Shown in pieces: positions 35,443 to 46,396 of a DNA stretch of 64,000 nt. The first letter of the stretch is position 1, and the number at the start of each line of letters is the position of its first letter. The notes beneath the pieces were generated by a model, which saw only the letters and a list, made by a program, of their open reading frames with translations, searched no databases and was not told where the DNA came from. This DNA comes from Edaphochlamys debaryana (lineage: Eukaryota; Chlorophyta; Chlorophyceae; Chlamydomonadales): assembly GCA_016858145.1 (NCBI GenBank), contig JAEHOE010000187.1, positions 62,001 through 126,000 on the forward strand, given 5' to 3'. Made by a program: the position numbers and the translations under genes.

Positions 35443-37250
35443 CTAGCTGCAGACACAGCAACAGCGCGTTTGCTGTACTCCCCACTCTTCCTCCGCCTCC
35501 GCCTCCGCCTTTGCCCTTGCCTCGGCCTCCGCTCTCGCTCGAGCGTGTGCGTCCGCCTCCGCCCTTGCCTCCGCTGCCGCCGCCCCCCAGCTGACAGGGC
35601 AGCCCGGCTCCTGCAGCCACGGCAGGGCGGCGGCGGAGGCGGGGACGCGGCGGGCCGCCTCCGCCAGGGCCTCAGCGTCCCGGGCGCTGTAGGGGCAGCC
35701 CAGCCTGCGCAGGCGCTGCACCATGCGCAGATCGCCCTGGGACGCAGCGCCGCGGTACGTGTCCTGACGCGACTGCACGCATGGGCCACGGTCAGGTTTA
35801 GCGAGTCGATGATCCCCAGAGCCCAGGGGGGCTCAGGCGAAGGGTTTTGCTATGCGCACATGGGGTTCCCCCTGTAACGAAGCCTGGCGGCCCCCGCAGC
35901 AGCCCTCGCTCAAGGAACCGCCAACTGGGCTTGCTGACGTACCCGGATCCCCTTGCAACAACCCGGCATGGACTTCAGCTCACCTCCTGCGGAACGCCCG
36001 CCTCCTTGGCCAGCCACTCGACGGCCTCCTCGCAGCCAGACGCAGCGGCATTCGCCCAGCAGGCGCCACGGCACCGGTCCCACCCGGGGGCCGCCGAGCC
36101 CAGCAGCTCCGGGAGGGCCCTGAGCAGCTGTGCGCGGCCGGAGCGGGCCGCGAATATGAGGGTCGCGTTGATCTCGCCAGCCGCAAAAGCCGGGACTCCA
36201 AAGGTTCCCACCAGCCACTCCACCACGGGAAGGGAGCCAGCCTAGGGGCCTGCCTGGAAGCACCTAGCTGGGTCCCCCATGCAGCCCGCCTCGTGCAGTG
36301 CCTGCAGCACCCCCACGTGGCCGTTGCAAGCGGCAGCTGAGGCCGGCAAATCTGGCCAGCGGGCGTCGGGCCGCGCTCCTCGGCTGAGCAGGCACCGTAC
36401 GGCCTCCACGTGCCCGGCCTCCGCGGCGGCAGTCATCGCGGTGTAAGCCTGTCGACCCGATTCTATGTGGGCCAGCCGGGCCACGGCCAGCGCCGCGTGA
36501 GGGCCGCGGTAGAACTCGGGGCTCGCGGCACTAAAGTACGACCACCCATTCGGGGGCTGCTCGAGGTATCGCCGATCCTGCAGGCTGCCAAACGCTGACT
36601 GCCATGGCCATCGCGAATCATTGGCGCCCTCCCGCGTTTGTGAGTCGCGGAGGACGCCCGACACAGCTCCCAGGTCCCCGCCCGCCGCCTGGGCCTCCTG
36701 CTCCTCGCTCCACCCCTCCAGGGCAGCGGGCGCCAGCCAGGCCCGAGCCTCCTCGACCACCCCCGGCCCCGGCCCCGCTGCGCTGATCAGGCACAGGCAG
36801 GCCAGGCGGTGCAGCCCCGGGCAGCCCAGACCCTCCACCAGCCAGCGGCACACGCCCAGCCGGCCAGCGGAGGCGGCAGCGACCAGCACCTTCAGCGGCG
36901 GCGGCGACAGCCCCGCCGCCACTACCGCCCCCTCCAGGCTCTCCCGGCTGCAGTCCGCCACAGCGGTGCGGCACAGCAGCTTCACGCGCTGCTTGTACGT
37001 GAGGCGGTAGCACATGGCCCGTGCGTGGAGCCAGCCCTCGTGTGGCAAGAAGCCCTGAGTCGAGCGCCCACCCGAGGCTGACTGTGCGGGGCACGGGCTG
37101 CCCGCTGTCGCCGTACGCTGCTGCCGCCGCTGCCTTGTTGGCGCGGATGAAGCTCCACGCCGCGTGGCTGGGGTCCAGGAACGGGGCGACGCAGCCCAGC
37201 AGCTCAGGCGAGCGCCACACGTCAGCCACCGGGTCGCTCGGGGGCGACAT
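35443..37250 (-). pseudogene. Broken F-box-like/ankyrin-like gene (left copy of tandem pair)
   Basis: Counterpart of the intact gene at 38540-40393, with the same two-exon structure (37250-35984, 35763-35443). It starts MSPPSDPVADVWRSPELL like its twin. Relative to the twin, two bases are missing at about 37040 (CTCGTGTGG against CTCGTGAGTGG), which shifts the frame after residue 67. Further on, an in-frame TAG at 36242-36244 replaces a Glu-Gly segment after PARCFQAGP. Beyond both lesions the repeat region, the GTGAGC donor and the last exon (AASQGDLRMVQRLRRLG, then Glu/Ala-rich) remain recognisable and open. The retained splice sites and modest divergence suggest recent inactivation. A shortened protein from internal starts, or sequencing error at the indel, cannot be excluded; the stop makes error alone unlikely. 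Confidence 0.75.
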
Positions 37251-38539
37251 AGCAGCGGGAGGCGGTTTGGGCCGGGGCCCTGGGGGGTGGCTGACGGGCG
37301 GTGTGATGCTAGGGGCTTGGGCCTGGGGAAGGGGGCCGGGGGGAACACACGCGACACGGTCGGCAGGGTCCCTGCGGGTCGGCTGGATCCCAAGGAGTGG
37401 TCTCCTGGGCGCAATGTGCTAGCTCCAGGGGTAAGGGCGAGGGCCGGCCCTTTGGAAGCGAAGCTGGGCATTCCAGCAAAGATCCCGGCAAAACGCGCAT
37501 GTACCTTTCGTCGCAGAGCGTGCGCAGCCTTCAACAACGCAGTCGCTGCAGCCCTGAAGACCACATGCGGTTAGGTACTGTCAAAGCAACCCAGGCAGCG
37601 TGCGTTGTGCCCTCGCGGGCCGTCGCATGACCGGGCGCAGTAAACAAAGGGTCGCGCGCGTGTGGCCTACGTTTTGTTTCACGGCTAGCGAGTTGTCTTG
37701 GGTGTTGAGCGGCAGGGCCGTGGCACCACGAGCTGCGGGTCCGCGGGACGGCCTCATCGCCCGCGTGCCGGACCCCGGACCAGGTGCCTCCCCTCCCCAG
37801 TTTGACGTTCGACACTGGGACCACCTCGCACTCGAACAGGAAGAGTGACGCCCAGTCCTGGCAGTGAGGACTTGGCACCTGGACCACTCCTTGCACCCAT
37901 GGAAGGTGCCGAGTTCCGCGCTGTGTCTGCCGCTGTCCGCCGGAAGGGGTATTGGCGTCGTGGTTGGCGCCCTGGTCGGCGGGGTTGCCAACCGGGCGTC
38001 GCCCCCAGTTGGCATGGGCGTGCCCAGGTGCGACTGGCACGGTCTGGCCTTTCAAGCACCTCACGGACTTCAAGGGTCGAGCTTCAGGGCGCAAGGGCCC
38101 ACATGCGCCCACACACTCGAGGCGCGGCAAGTGAGCTCAAACTACCCAACAGCAACCGCAACCACAGCGACGGCCGTGCCGGCCTGAGCGCCACCCAGCG
38201 CAGCCGTCCCGTGCCCCTGCCCCGCACGGGGTACACCCAGCCCCTCACTCCCGAGCAACCGTGTGTCGTACGCAGCAAAAGCCAACACACTGCCTCACGG
38301 CACGCCCCTTTGCACCGCTGCCTTGCTCAGCCCGGCCACCGCACGGCAACCTGCGCCATCGGCCCCAGTCCCGGCCTTTCCATGGGCTCAACCCACGTCG
38401 CCGCCATGCTCCGCATATGCCTTGCACACCGCAGCAGCCCCCGGCAGGGTCCACACGTGCGCGTATGACCCCGGGCCCAGAACCTCCCCTGCCTTGCGCC
38501 TGCTGGGATACCCCCGCTCCCCAAGGACAGGAGGCCCGC
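37251..38539. other. Spacer between the ankyrin-like duplicates
   Basis: The first 590 bases or so (to about 37840) are upstream sequence of the broken copy and match the sequence upstream of the intact copy (40394 to about 41050). The remainder, to 38539, is unique to this place and should contain the 3' UTR of the intact copy. No gene seen. Confidence 0.5.
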
Positions 38540-40393
38540 CTAGCAGCAGACGCAGCAATGGAACATTTGCCGTACACCACACATATCCTCCGCCTCCGCC
38601 TTTGCCCTTGCCTCTGCCTCCGCTCTCGCTCGAGCGTGTGCCTCCGCCTCCGCCCTTGCCTCCCCCTCTGCCTCCGCTGCCGCCGCCCCCCAGCTGACAG
38701 GGCAGCCCGGCTCCTCCAGCCACGGCAGGGCGGCGGCGGAGGCGGGGACGCGGCGGGCCGCCTCCGCCAGGGCCTCAGCGTCCCGGGCGCCGTAGAGGCA
38801 GCCCAGCCTGCGCAGGCGCTGCACCATGCGCAGATCGCCCTGGGACGCAGCCTCGGAGTAACCAATGAGGTCCTGCGGCAAGCATGGGGTGTGGGGGTTG
38901 CATGTGCCGCACTTGACCTTCCCTGTCGGCCACAGCATGTTTCACCAGGGCTTTCAGGCAATCAATCACCGCCCGGCATGTGCCGGCGAATCTCGCCATA
39001 ATCGGCCATTGAGCGCCTGTTGAGCAGGGCTGCGCCTCAACGAGCCCTCCCTGCCTCCTTTCCGCCTATGTTTGCATGGCCAGCGAAGCCACCTGCAACT
39101 CACCGGAACGGCAGAGCGCGCACTCTTGGCCACCCACTCGAAGGCCTCCTCGCAGCCAGATTCAGCCGCGTCAATCGTACAGATGTTCCGGTACTTGTCC
39201 CACTCCGGGGCCTCCGAGCCCAGCAGCCCCGGGAGGGCCCTGAGCAGCTGTACGTTGCCGGACCCGGCTGCGGCGGTGAGGGTGTGTTTGCCAGCCCGCA
39301 GGGCCGGGACTCCAAAGGCGTCCACCAGCCACTCCACCGCGGGCAGGGATCCACCCTCGAGGCCTTCCCGGAAGCACCTAGCCGGGTCGCCCATGCAGCC
39401 CGCCTCGTGCAGGGCCTTCAGCACACCCACGTGGCCGTTGCGGGAGGCAGCTAAGGCCGGCTCGTGGGGCCAAGAATCCCTGGGCCGCGCTCCTCGGCCG
39501 AGCAGGTACCGTACGGCCTCCACGTGCCCGGCCTTGGCGGCGGGACAGAGAGCGGAGGAGGCCAGGAATGCAAAAGATTCATCGGGTGCTAGCTCCAGCT
39601 GGGCCAGCCGGGCCACGGCCAGCGCCGCGTGAGGGCCGCTGTAGAACTCAGGGCGATCCCACGCCAGGCGTGCAAAGGTCGGCAAGTCATCGTCGGGCTG
39701 CTCGAGGTCCCGCCGAGCCTGCACCCCGTCAAGCGCTTTGCACCAGCGCCAGGCGTGGTCACAAGACTCGCCCCCCGGCTTCCAGTTGCGGAGGACATCC
39801 ACCACAACCTCAACGTCCCCGCTCGCTGCCTGGGCCTCCTGCTCCTCGCTCCACCCCTCCAGGGCAGCGGGCGCCAGCCACGCCCGAGCCTCCTCGACCA
39901 CCCCCGGCCCCGGCCCCGCCGCGCTGATCAGGCACAGGCAGGCCAGGCGGACCAGCCCCGGGCAGCCCAGACCCTCCACCAGCCAGCGGCACACGCCCAG
40001 CCGGCCAGCGGAGGCGGCAGCGACCAGCACCTTCAGCGGGGGCGGCGACAGCCCCGCCGCCACTACCGCCCCCTCCAGGCTCTCCCGGCTGCAGTCCGCC
40101 ACAGCGGTGCGGCACAGCAGCTTCACGCGCTGCTTGTACGTGAGGCGGTAGCACATGGCCCGTGCGTGGAGCCGGCCCTCGTGAGTGGCAAGAAGCCCTG
40201 AGTTGAGTGCCCACCCGAGGCTGACTGTGCGGGGCACGGGCTGTGGGCTGTCGCCGTGAGCTGCTGCCGCCGCTGCCTTGTTGACGCGGATGAAGCTCCA
40301 CGCCGCGTGGCTGGGGTCCAGGAACGGGGCGACGCAGCCCAGCAGCTCAGGCGAGCGCCACACGTCAGCCACCGGGTCGCTCGGGGGCGACAT
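38540..40393 (-). CDS. F-box-like/ankyrin-like repeat protein (intact right copy)
   Basis: Two exons, 40393-39104 and 38872-38540, joined in phase 0 with a GTGAGT donor; 540 residues. The N-terminus (DPVADVWRSPELLGCVAPFL, then AAWSFIRVNKAA) resembles a degenerate F-box. Three groups of divergent ankyrin-like units follow, recognisable by a Gly-His helix start and an Ala-Gly-Cys end: AGHVEAVRYLLGRGARP, NGHVGVLKALHEAGCM, then SGNVQLLRALPGLLG. A final unit, QGDLRMVQRLRRLGC, opens the last exon. The protein ends in Ala/Glu/Arg repeats and a cysteine-rich tail, FHCCVCC. Proteins of this kind are often substrate adaptors for ubiquitin ligases, but no target can be inferred. It shares its architecture with the pair at 56.6-60.6 kb, suggesting a family expanded in this lineage. 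Confidence 0.72.
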
Positions 40394-41382
40394 AGCACAA
40401 GGGGGGCTCTTACGGGCCGGGGCCCTGGGGGGTGGCTGACGGGCGGTTTGATGCTAGGGGCTTGGGCCTGGGGAAGGGGGCCGGGGGGAGCACACGCGAC
40501 ACGGTCGGCAGGGTCCCTGCGGGATCGGTTGGATCCCGAGGAGTGGTCACCTGGGCGCAATGTGCTAGCACCAGGGGCAAGGGCGAGGGCCGGCTCTTTG
40601 GAAGCGAAGCTGGGCATTCCAGCAAAGATCCCGGCAAAACGCGCATGTACCTTTCGTCGCAGCCTTCACCAACGCAGTCGCTGCAGCCCTGAAGACCACA
40701 TGCGGTTAGGTACTGTCAAAGCAACCCAGGCAGCGTGCGTTGTGCCCTCGCGGGCCGTCGCATGACCGGGCGCAGTGAACAAAGGGTCGCGCGCGGTGTG
40801 GCCTACGTACTGACTTCACGGCTCGAGTTGGGTGTTGAACTGCAGGGCAATACTGTGCCGGGGTTCTCGGACTGGTCACAAGCCGATGGGGCCGAGGGTC
40901 TCGCCTCGCCCTCTACCGCCTCTGCCCAGCAGGAGGGCGCCTCCTCCTGCCCAGTACAGCACCCTCACCCTCGGCCCCTTGCTTCCCTCCTTTCCCTCTA
41001 TCCTCTGCATTGGAGCGAGGGCTGCAATTCGGCGTTCGACACTGGGACCCACCCTTACGCCTTCTACTTGAGTTCCACCCCAAGCCGATCACCACCCCGC
41101 CCCCCATCCCCACCCTCTGTCACCCTCCCTTCCCGGCAATGCACACCATGCACTGTACACGTCGCGACAACCACTGCAGTCACGATTGGTCAGACCCCTG
41201 CTACGCAGCCTGCTGTCATAGGATACGGGGCCGACCGCCCGATCCGCCTCTCATCCCAGGTTCGGTTGAAGCGGTCCCGCTAGGCCGGCACGGTTGCGTG
41301 GCCGACGAAACCCGCACGGAGCCGCATGTGACCCTCAGCGCCCCTCCCAAGGGTTGCATGCAAAGCAGCGGCTCCGCGTCCC
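40394..41382. other. Upstream region of the intact ankyrin-like gene and 3' flank of the p25-alpha gene
   Basis: The left part is the duplicated upstream segment. The remainder (about 41050-41382) is unique. No additional gene is supported. Confidence 0.5.
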
Positions 41383-44300
41383 CTACACGGCGGCGGTGTT
41401 GACGTGGGGCCCCTGGCTGGCCACCACGCTGGCCTCCAGCGCCGGCAGCTCCACGCCCTTGGCCTTGGCCACCAGCGCCAGGGCGGAGCGGAAGTCGTCG
41501 AAGGACAGCTTGCCCTGGCAGCGAGAGGGGGGCAGGGGGGGGGAAGAGGGTGGCATGAGCAAGCGGGGATGGGGCGCAGCACTGTTAGGGACAGCGGCCT
41601 TCGAATTCTACCACATCTCAGTGCTTCCCTACAGTACGTGCAGCCCATGCGCGCCAAAGCCCGGGCCCCCAAGCCTCCCCTCCTGCCTCACCGAGCGCTT
41701 GACCTTGGTGTAGGTGATGTCGGCCTGCACCGTGGTGAACTCGGCGTCCAGCAGCCCGCAGTCGCGCAGGAGCTTGACGAACTGGGGGGTTGTGAGCATG
41801 GGGGCATGTGTTTGGGGGCATTCTGGCCGGGTTATGGCACCACATTAACCCTTCACCAGACTCCACCAGCGCAGGCCGGCGCAGCGTCACAAGCATTTGG
41901 GGCCTGGGCCACCCCGCACGCCGCCGCCTGTGTGGGCCCATCGTATCGCGCATGATGCCCAGACATGTAGTTGACACGTGGACAGCGCTGTGCGGCCAGA
42001 TCCCACACTATTCATGCGTGTGCCTACCTGCGCGGGGCCCATCTCGCTGCGGCCCGCGCCGCCGTGCGACACGGTGCCGCCAGCCCCGAACTGAGCGAAC
42101 ATGAGGAAGTGGTCGTACAGGGCCGGGTTGCAGGCCACGGAGCCGCCTGCGGAGAGGAGGTTCGAGAGGAGGTGCCTAACACGGGGCACCTAGCCTGGAA
42201 CTGTGGCGAAGATGCGGAGACTGGACGGCACGCAAGGGCGCTCGACCACGCCTGGCAACTACACCCGCAAGCGCACATGACAGGCCCTCCCGGTGTCCGG
42301 CAGTGCCCACGTAAGACCCACCCTGGCTGCCGGTGCCGTGGGAGCGGCGCTTCCAGCCCTCGCCCCCCGCGGACATGCGGGCGGCGGACAGGCGCTGGCT
42401 CATGCCCATGCCCATGGCGGGCAGCGGGGGCGGCGGGGCCTTGTCGGCGGGCTTCTCCACCACCGTCACCGCCGAGGTGCGGGACACCCTGCGCCAGGCA
42501 GGAGCAGGCAGGAGTCAGCCAGGAGCTGTTGTAAGTCTCACGTGATGCCGTTGTGCGGCTTGGACAAGAGGGGCTTGCTGCAGCTGGCCCGCACCTGCTG
42601 GGCGGCTTCTTGGCGGAGCCGGTTGCGTCGCGGTCCAGCATGGAGGCCAGGTCGGCGGCCTGGCTGGCCACCCTGGGGCCGCCCTGCGCGTAGACTCCCG
42701 TGTAGGTGCTGCGGTCGTCGTGCAGGCGCACGCTGTCGGTCTTGGTGGCGCGCGCCACGGGGCCGCTGCCGGCCAGCACCTGGCGCACCAGGCCCTCCAG
42801 GCGCAGGCCCTTGTGGCCCGCGCACTCGGCCAGGGCCGCCACGAAGCCGTCGAAGGTGAGCAGCCGCCCGCCCTTGGGCTTGGCCTGGCCGGAGGGAGCG
42901 AACCAAGGGCACCGGGCGGTGAGTGTTAGGAAGTGGGTCAGTGGAGATTCTGAAAAGAGGAGGGGTAGTGCTAGTTGCAAAACACAAGGGTGCGCTGATT
43001 CGCAGTCTGGAGCTGCAAGGCTCTGCTGGTGTCCCGCGCTTCCGCCCTCCCTTTCCCACCCGCGTGAAGGCCAGGTCGATGTCCTGCATGGTGAGCTGGG
43101 CGTCGATCATGTCCATGTCGCGGAACAGCTTGGCAAAGTGGGCCGAGTCCATGCCCTCCACGGCCTAGGAAAGCGGAGGAGGGGCAGGGGGCCGCGAGCA
43201 GGGTTGGCATGTGCGGAGGAGCGCAGCAGGGTTGCGCAAGGGAGCGGCACGGGGCAGCTGAGGTGACGTCAGGACTCACCTGGCGCGAGCCGAAGCTGGC
43301 AAAGTCGTTGTAGAACTGCTTGACCGCCTCTGCAGAGGCAGCACACGGGGCATCAGCATGTGCTGCACCGTGTTGCCCTGCCCTGACCGCACGCCAGCCC
43401 AGTGCGCGCGCACATCCCCTCACCCTCGGCCTGGAGCCCCATGGTGAGGCGTAGCTGGCGGCGCGCGTCGCTGAAGGTGATGACGTCCACGTAGCGGGCG
43501 AACTCCTGCAGGCTTAGGCGCCCGTCGCAGTCCTCGTCGGCGGTGCTAAAGGCCTGCGGAGGGTTGGAGGGGAAGGCGCGGGGCAAGGGCGGCGGTGAGG
43601 CATTCACGTAGACGTGGGCGCCCCGGTGGGTAGGAGGTTGACTGGCCCTTCGACACGCAAGCGCTGGTCCTAGCCGTTGGGGGGCATACCTTGGCGGCGG
43701 CGGCCTCCGCATCAGCAGCCTTGAGCTGGTCCAGGGTTCCGAGGCTCTGGAGCACGGCGGTGAACTCGGTGGGGGTGATGTAGCCGCGCTCCGCCTTGTC
43801 GTGCCTAGACGAGCAACATGAGGAATAATCACTGATGCAAGATGCAGTCTGCTTGCCGTGACGGTAAGGCGGGCGGCAGAGAAGGGGCAAGGCAGCAAAC
43901 GTGCCTCCCTCGTCGCTGCCAGGCCCTCGGTCCCACCCCTACCAGCGGAACACGGGCCCCCAGCGCTCCACGAGCTCCTGCATGTTGGCCTCTCCGCGCA
44001 TCACGCGATTGTAGTACACGTCCAGCGGCACGCCCTCGGGCAGCCCCGCCAGCTCCCTGGCCACGGCCTCGGCCGACACGCCCAGCTGCCCTGACATCTC
44101 CACGACGGGGCCGGACAGCGGGTTGGTCTGGGGAAAAAGGCATAGACGGACAACGGAAAATTAAGCACTGTGGTGCGGCCGGTGCCGGATCTGGCACTAG
44201 CTGATGGCTTGAACACTGCAGGTCTCACCCCGACCGCCCGCAGCCCGGCGTCGATGCTGCCGCTGCCCACGCGCTTGAGCGTGCGGCGCAGGCTGCGGTT

Positions 44301-45790
44301 GCAGTCCAGGAAGGAGCCGCGGGGAACGGCGCGGGGGGGCACCTCCATGCCGCCGGCCTGCGGACGCAGAACGGACGGGTCAGCACCAAGATGGCGGCCT
44401 TCCCTACAAACGCATGGCTCCCAGGCCATTCCAAGTCGAGGCTCTGAGTCGCCCACCTGCAGCGCCTCGAGGACGGCACTGGAGGCCCGGTCGAAGTCGG
44501 CCTTGATGTGCTCGTTGCAGGCCATGGGCAGCAGCCAGCCTGGGGGTTGGAATCGAGTGCCAGGCATGGACAGTGAATGGGAGGCCCAAGAGGTGACTTG
44601 CAGGGCAGCACACCAAAAGGGGACACACTGGGGAGGGGATTTGCAGAGCTGCATGCTTCATCCTGGAGCTGTTCGCTGGGGCTGCATCCACGCTTCAGCC
44701 CGACCCACATGGCCCATAACCCACCGTCGCGGGTGTAGACTTCGGCCAGGTCGCAGCACTCCTCCAGCAGCTTGACCAGCTCCGCCAGGGTGGCGGCGGG
44801 CACCGTGCGGCGCTTGCCTGCGGCCAGCAGGAGGGCTGACCCCGTGGGCGGCAAACAGGTATGTGCAGACGCTGCCACCGCAACGTCAGTCGCCCCTTGC
44901 TTCAGCCGCAGTCCTACGCCTTACCCGCGACGTCTAGAGCGCGCAGCACGTCCCGGCCGCACTCGCTGAGCGTGCTGACGTTGTCCTTATTGACCAGGGC
45001 AGCGTCGGAGGCCTTCTTGAGGCGATAGGCCAGGCCAAAGACGGCGCCCGCCTCGGGCCAGACCATTTCCACCGCCTCCACCAGGCCGGCCCCCGCCCCA
45101 GCCTTGCCCAGGCCCGCGATGTACGCCTCCACGGGGGCGTCAGAGGTCTCGTTGGTGAAGGGGCGCAGGACGGGCGCAAAGTCAGCGGGGCCCTGCGAGC
45201 ATGGTGCACAACGCGTGGGCAGGGCGCGCGCACACAGCATACCAAGCACGCTGAGCTGGCCTTGCCTTGACTGTCTCTGACAGGTTCTTCACAGCGTCGT
45301 GCGTCTCCCAGGCATGGGCCGAGCCGGCTGGGCCCATGGCAGCGGTGAGGGCCGCTGGGTATTGTGCCGCTTGTGATACAGGCACACGCTGTGGGCTGGC
45401 GCTTGAAGCATCAGCAGTAACCGACTGTACCTCCGGCAGGGTCTGCACAGCTGCCGGAGTCTGTGCAGCGGCGGCCTGCACTGCCGCAGCCTTGGTGGGC
45501 TTCGCCTTGCGAGGGGTCTGGTCCACGGCGCGGTCCTGCACATCTGTGTCCACGTCCAGGCGGCCGAACGATTTGGTGACGGCCTCCTTGGCACGGGAAG
45601 GAGCCGACTTGGCCGGGATGTCTGCGGGCACGTCGCCACCGGCGGTCGAGCGGCGGCTGCTGGGCGCCTTGGCTGGGAGCTCCACCCGCGTGTTCACGAC
45701 CACTGCGCCGATGCGGACGGGAACGGGCGCCGGCGCCGGTTCCTGTGGAGCATTCGACGTTCGTGGGGTTGAGGTACACTGGGCACTGCA
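41383..45790 (-). CDS. Multidomain protein: four-helix region, EF-hands and two p25-alpha (TPPP) domains
   Basis: Exons from the 5' end: about 45790-45266 (start unresolved), 45192-44925, 44817-44725, 44539-44457, 44357-44229, 44127-43943, 43804-43690, 43553-43424, 43329-43280, 43164-43060, 42884-42595, 42488-42322, 42146-42028, 41781-41692, 41514-41383; all phases fit, about 825 residues. After an Ala/Pro-rich N-terminus, exons 2-4 give amphipathic helices with VNKDNVSTLSECGRDVLRAL, LLEECCDLAEVYTRDGWLLP and HIKADFDRASSAVLEAL, a pattern like the MLKL/HeLo four-helix bundle. EF-hand loops follow: a degenerate DKAERGYITPTE and a canonical DEDCDGRLSLQE. Two p25-alpha domains end the protein: FAKLFRDMDMID...DIDLAFTR...LLTFDGFVAAL and FVKLLRDCGLLD...ADITYTKVKRSGKLSFDDF. 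p25-alpha proteins bind tubulin. No in-frame ATG is seen in the first exon, so a short upstream exon is likely. Intron 1 probably starts GC (AAG|GCAAGG). Confidence 0.8.
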
Positions 45791-46396
45791 GCATCGGCCT
45801 TGCTAGAGGCTGAGCACTCGTTCTGCCGGCCCCGAAGGGGCAGCACGAATGCTGCAGCTGTCATGCCGAAGCTCACGGACTGCAGCAGACGCGGTGCTGG
45901 AATGGGCTTTAAAGGAGCAAGATAGCCACGTCGTCTCAAACCGCGAGCACCCGAGAGCTTACCGCTGCACTGCGCTCCGAGTTGGGGTCGGCATGTTGGA
46001 AGGACGCGGCCGGTTTAGCAAGGGGCGAAGCCGCCTGGGGCTTCGAGAAGCATGAAAAGAGGCCCATCGAGCTTAGAAGGTTGCCCCTGGAACAATTGCG
46101 CTGCTAGCGGTGCTGAGCTCGCAGAGAGAGGCGCCGAGCGGAGCCTTTCGTGTTTGTGTCCCGTCGTCTGCTAGCAAGGTCACTATGTATGTGTTATGTC
46201 ACTAGGTCACGGTCATGGGTGCACAGCTCTTTCGGGCAGCGGAGCTCGTGCTAGCAAGAGGCGAGGCGAGCTCGGAGCTGTCCCTGGATCCTGACGCAAT
46301 GAGCTCGACCTTTGCCAGCGGCAACAGCGACGAACTCTGCTTTTCCCCCACCCGACTGATAGCTAGCACGACTGCCTGTAGCCTGCAGCGTGCAAA
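45791..46396. promoter_or_regulatory. Shared upstream region of p25-alpha and eIF3L genes
   Basis: The flanking genes are divergent and about 600 bases apart. The stretch should contain both promoters and probably the missing first exon of the p25-alpha gene. GTCAC appears three times at 46178-46213. No TATA box is evident. Confidence 0.4.

Larger units (their letters stand above)
35443..41050. repeat. Tandem segmental duplication of about 2.4 kb
   Basis: Unit 1 spans about 35443-37840 and unit 2 about 38540-41050. Both contain the complete gene and about 600 bases of upstream DNA in the same orientation. Upstream identity includes non-coding strings such as GCATGACCGGGCGCAGT and ACAAAGGGTCGCGCGCG (37626, 40760) and, further out, GTTCGACACTGGGACC (37806, 41034). 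Coding parts carry many substitutions plus the lesions noted for unit 1. Confidence 0.8.

Noticed and set aside
35443..35600. Ala/Glu/Arg codon repeats as a possible CRISPR-like or satellite array
   Set aside because: They are imperfect codon-level repeats (GCC/GAG/GCG) within the last exon of the ankyrin-like genes, with no spacer structure.
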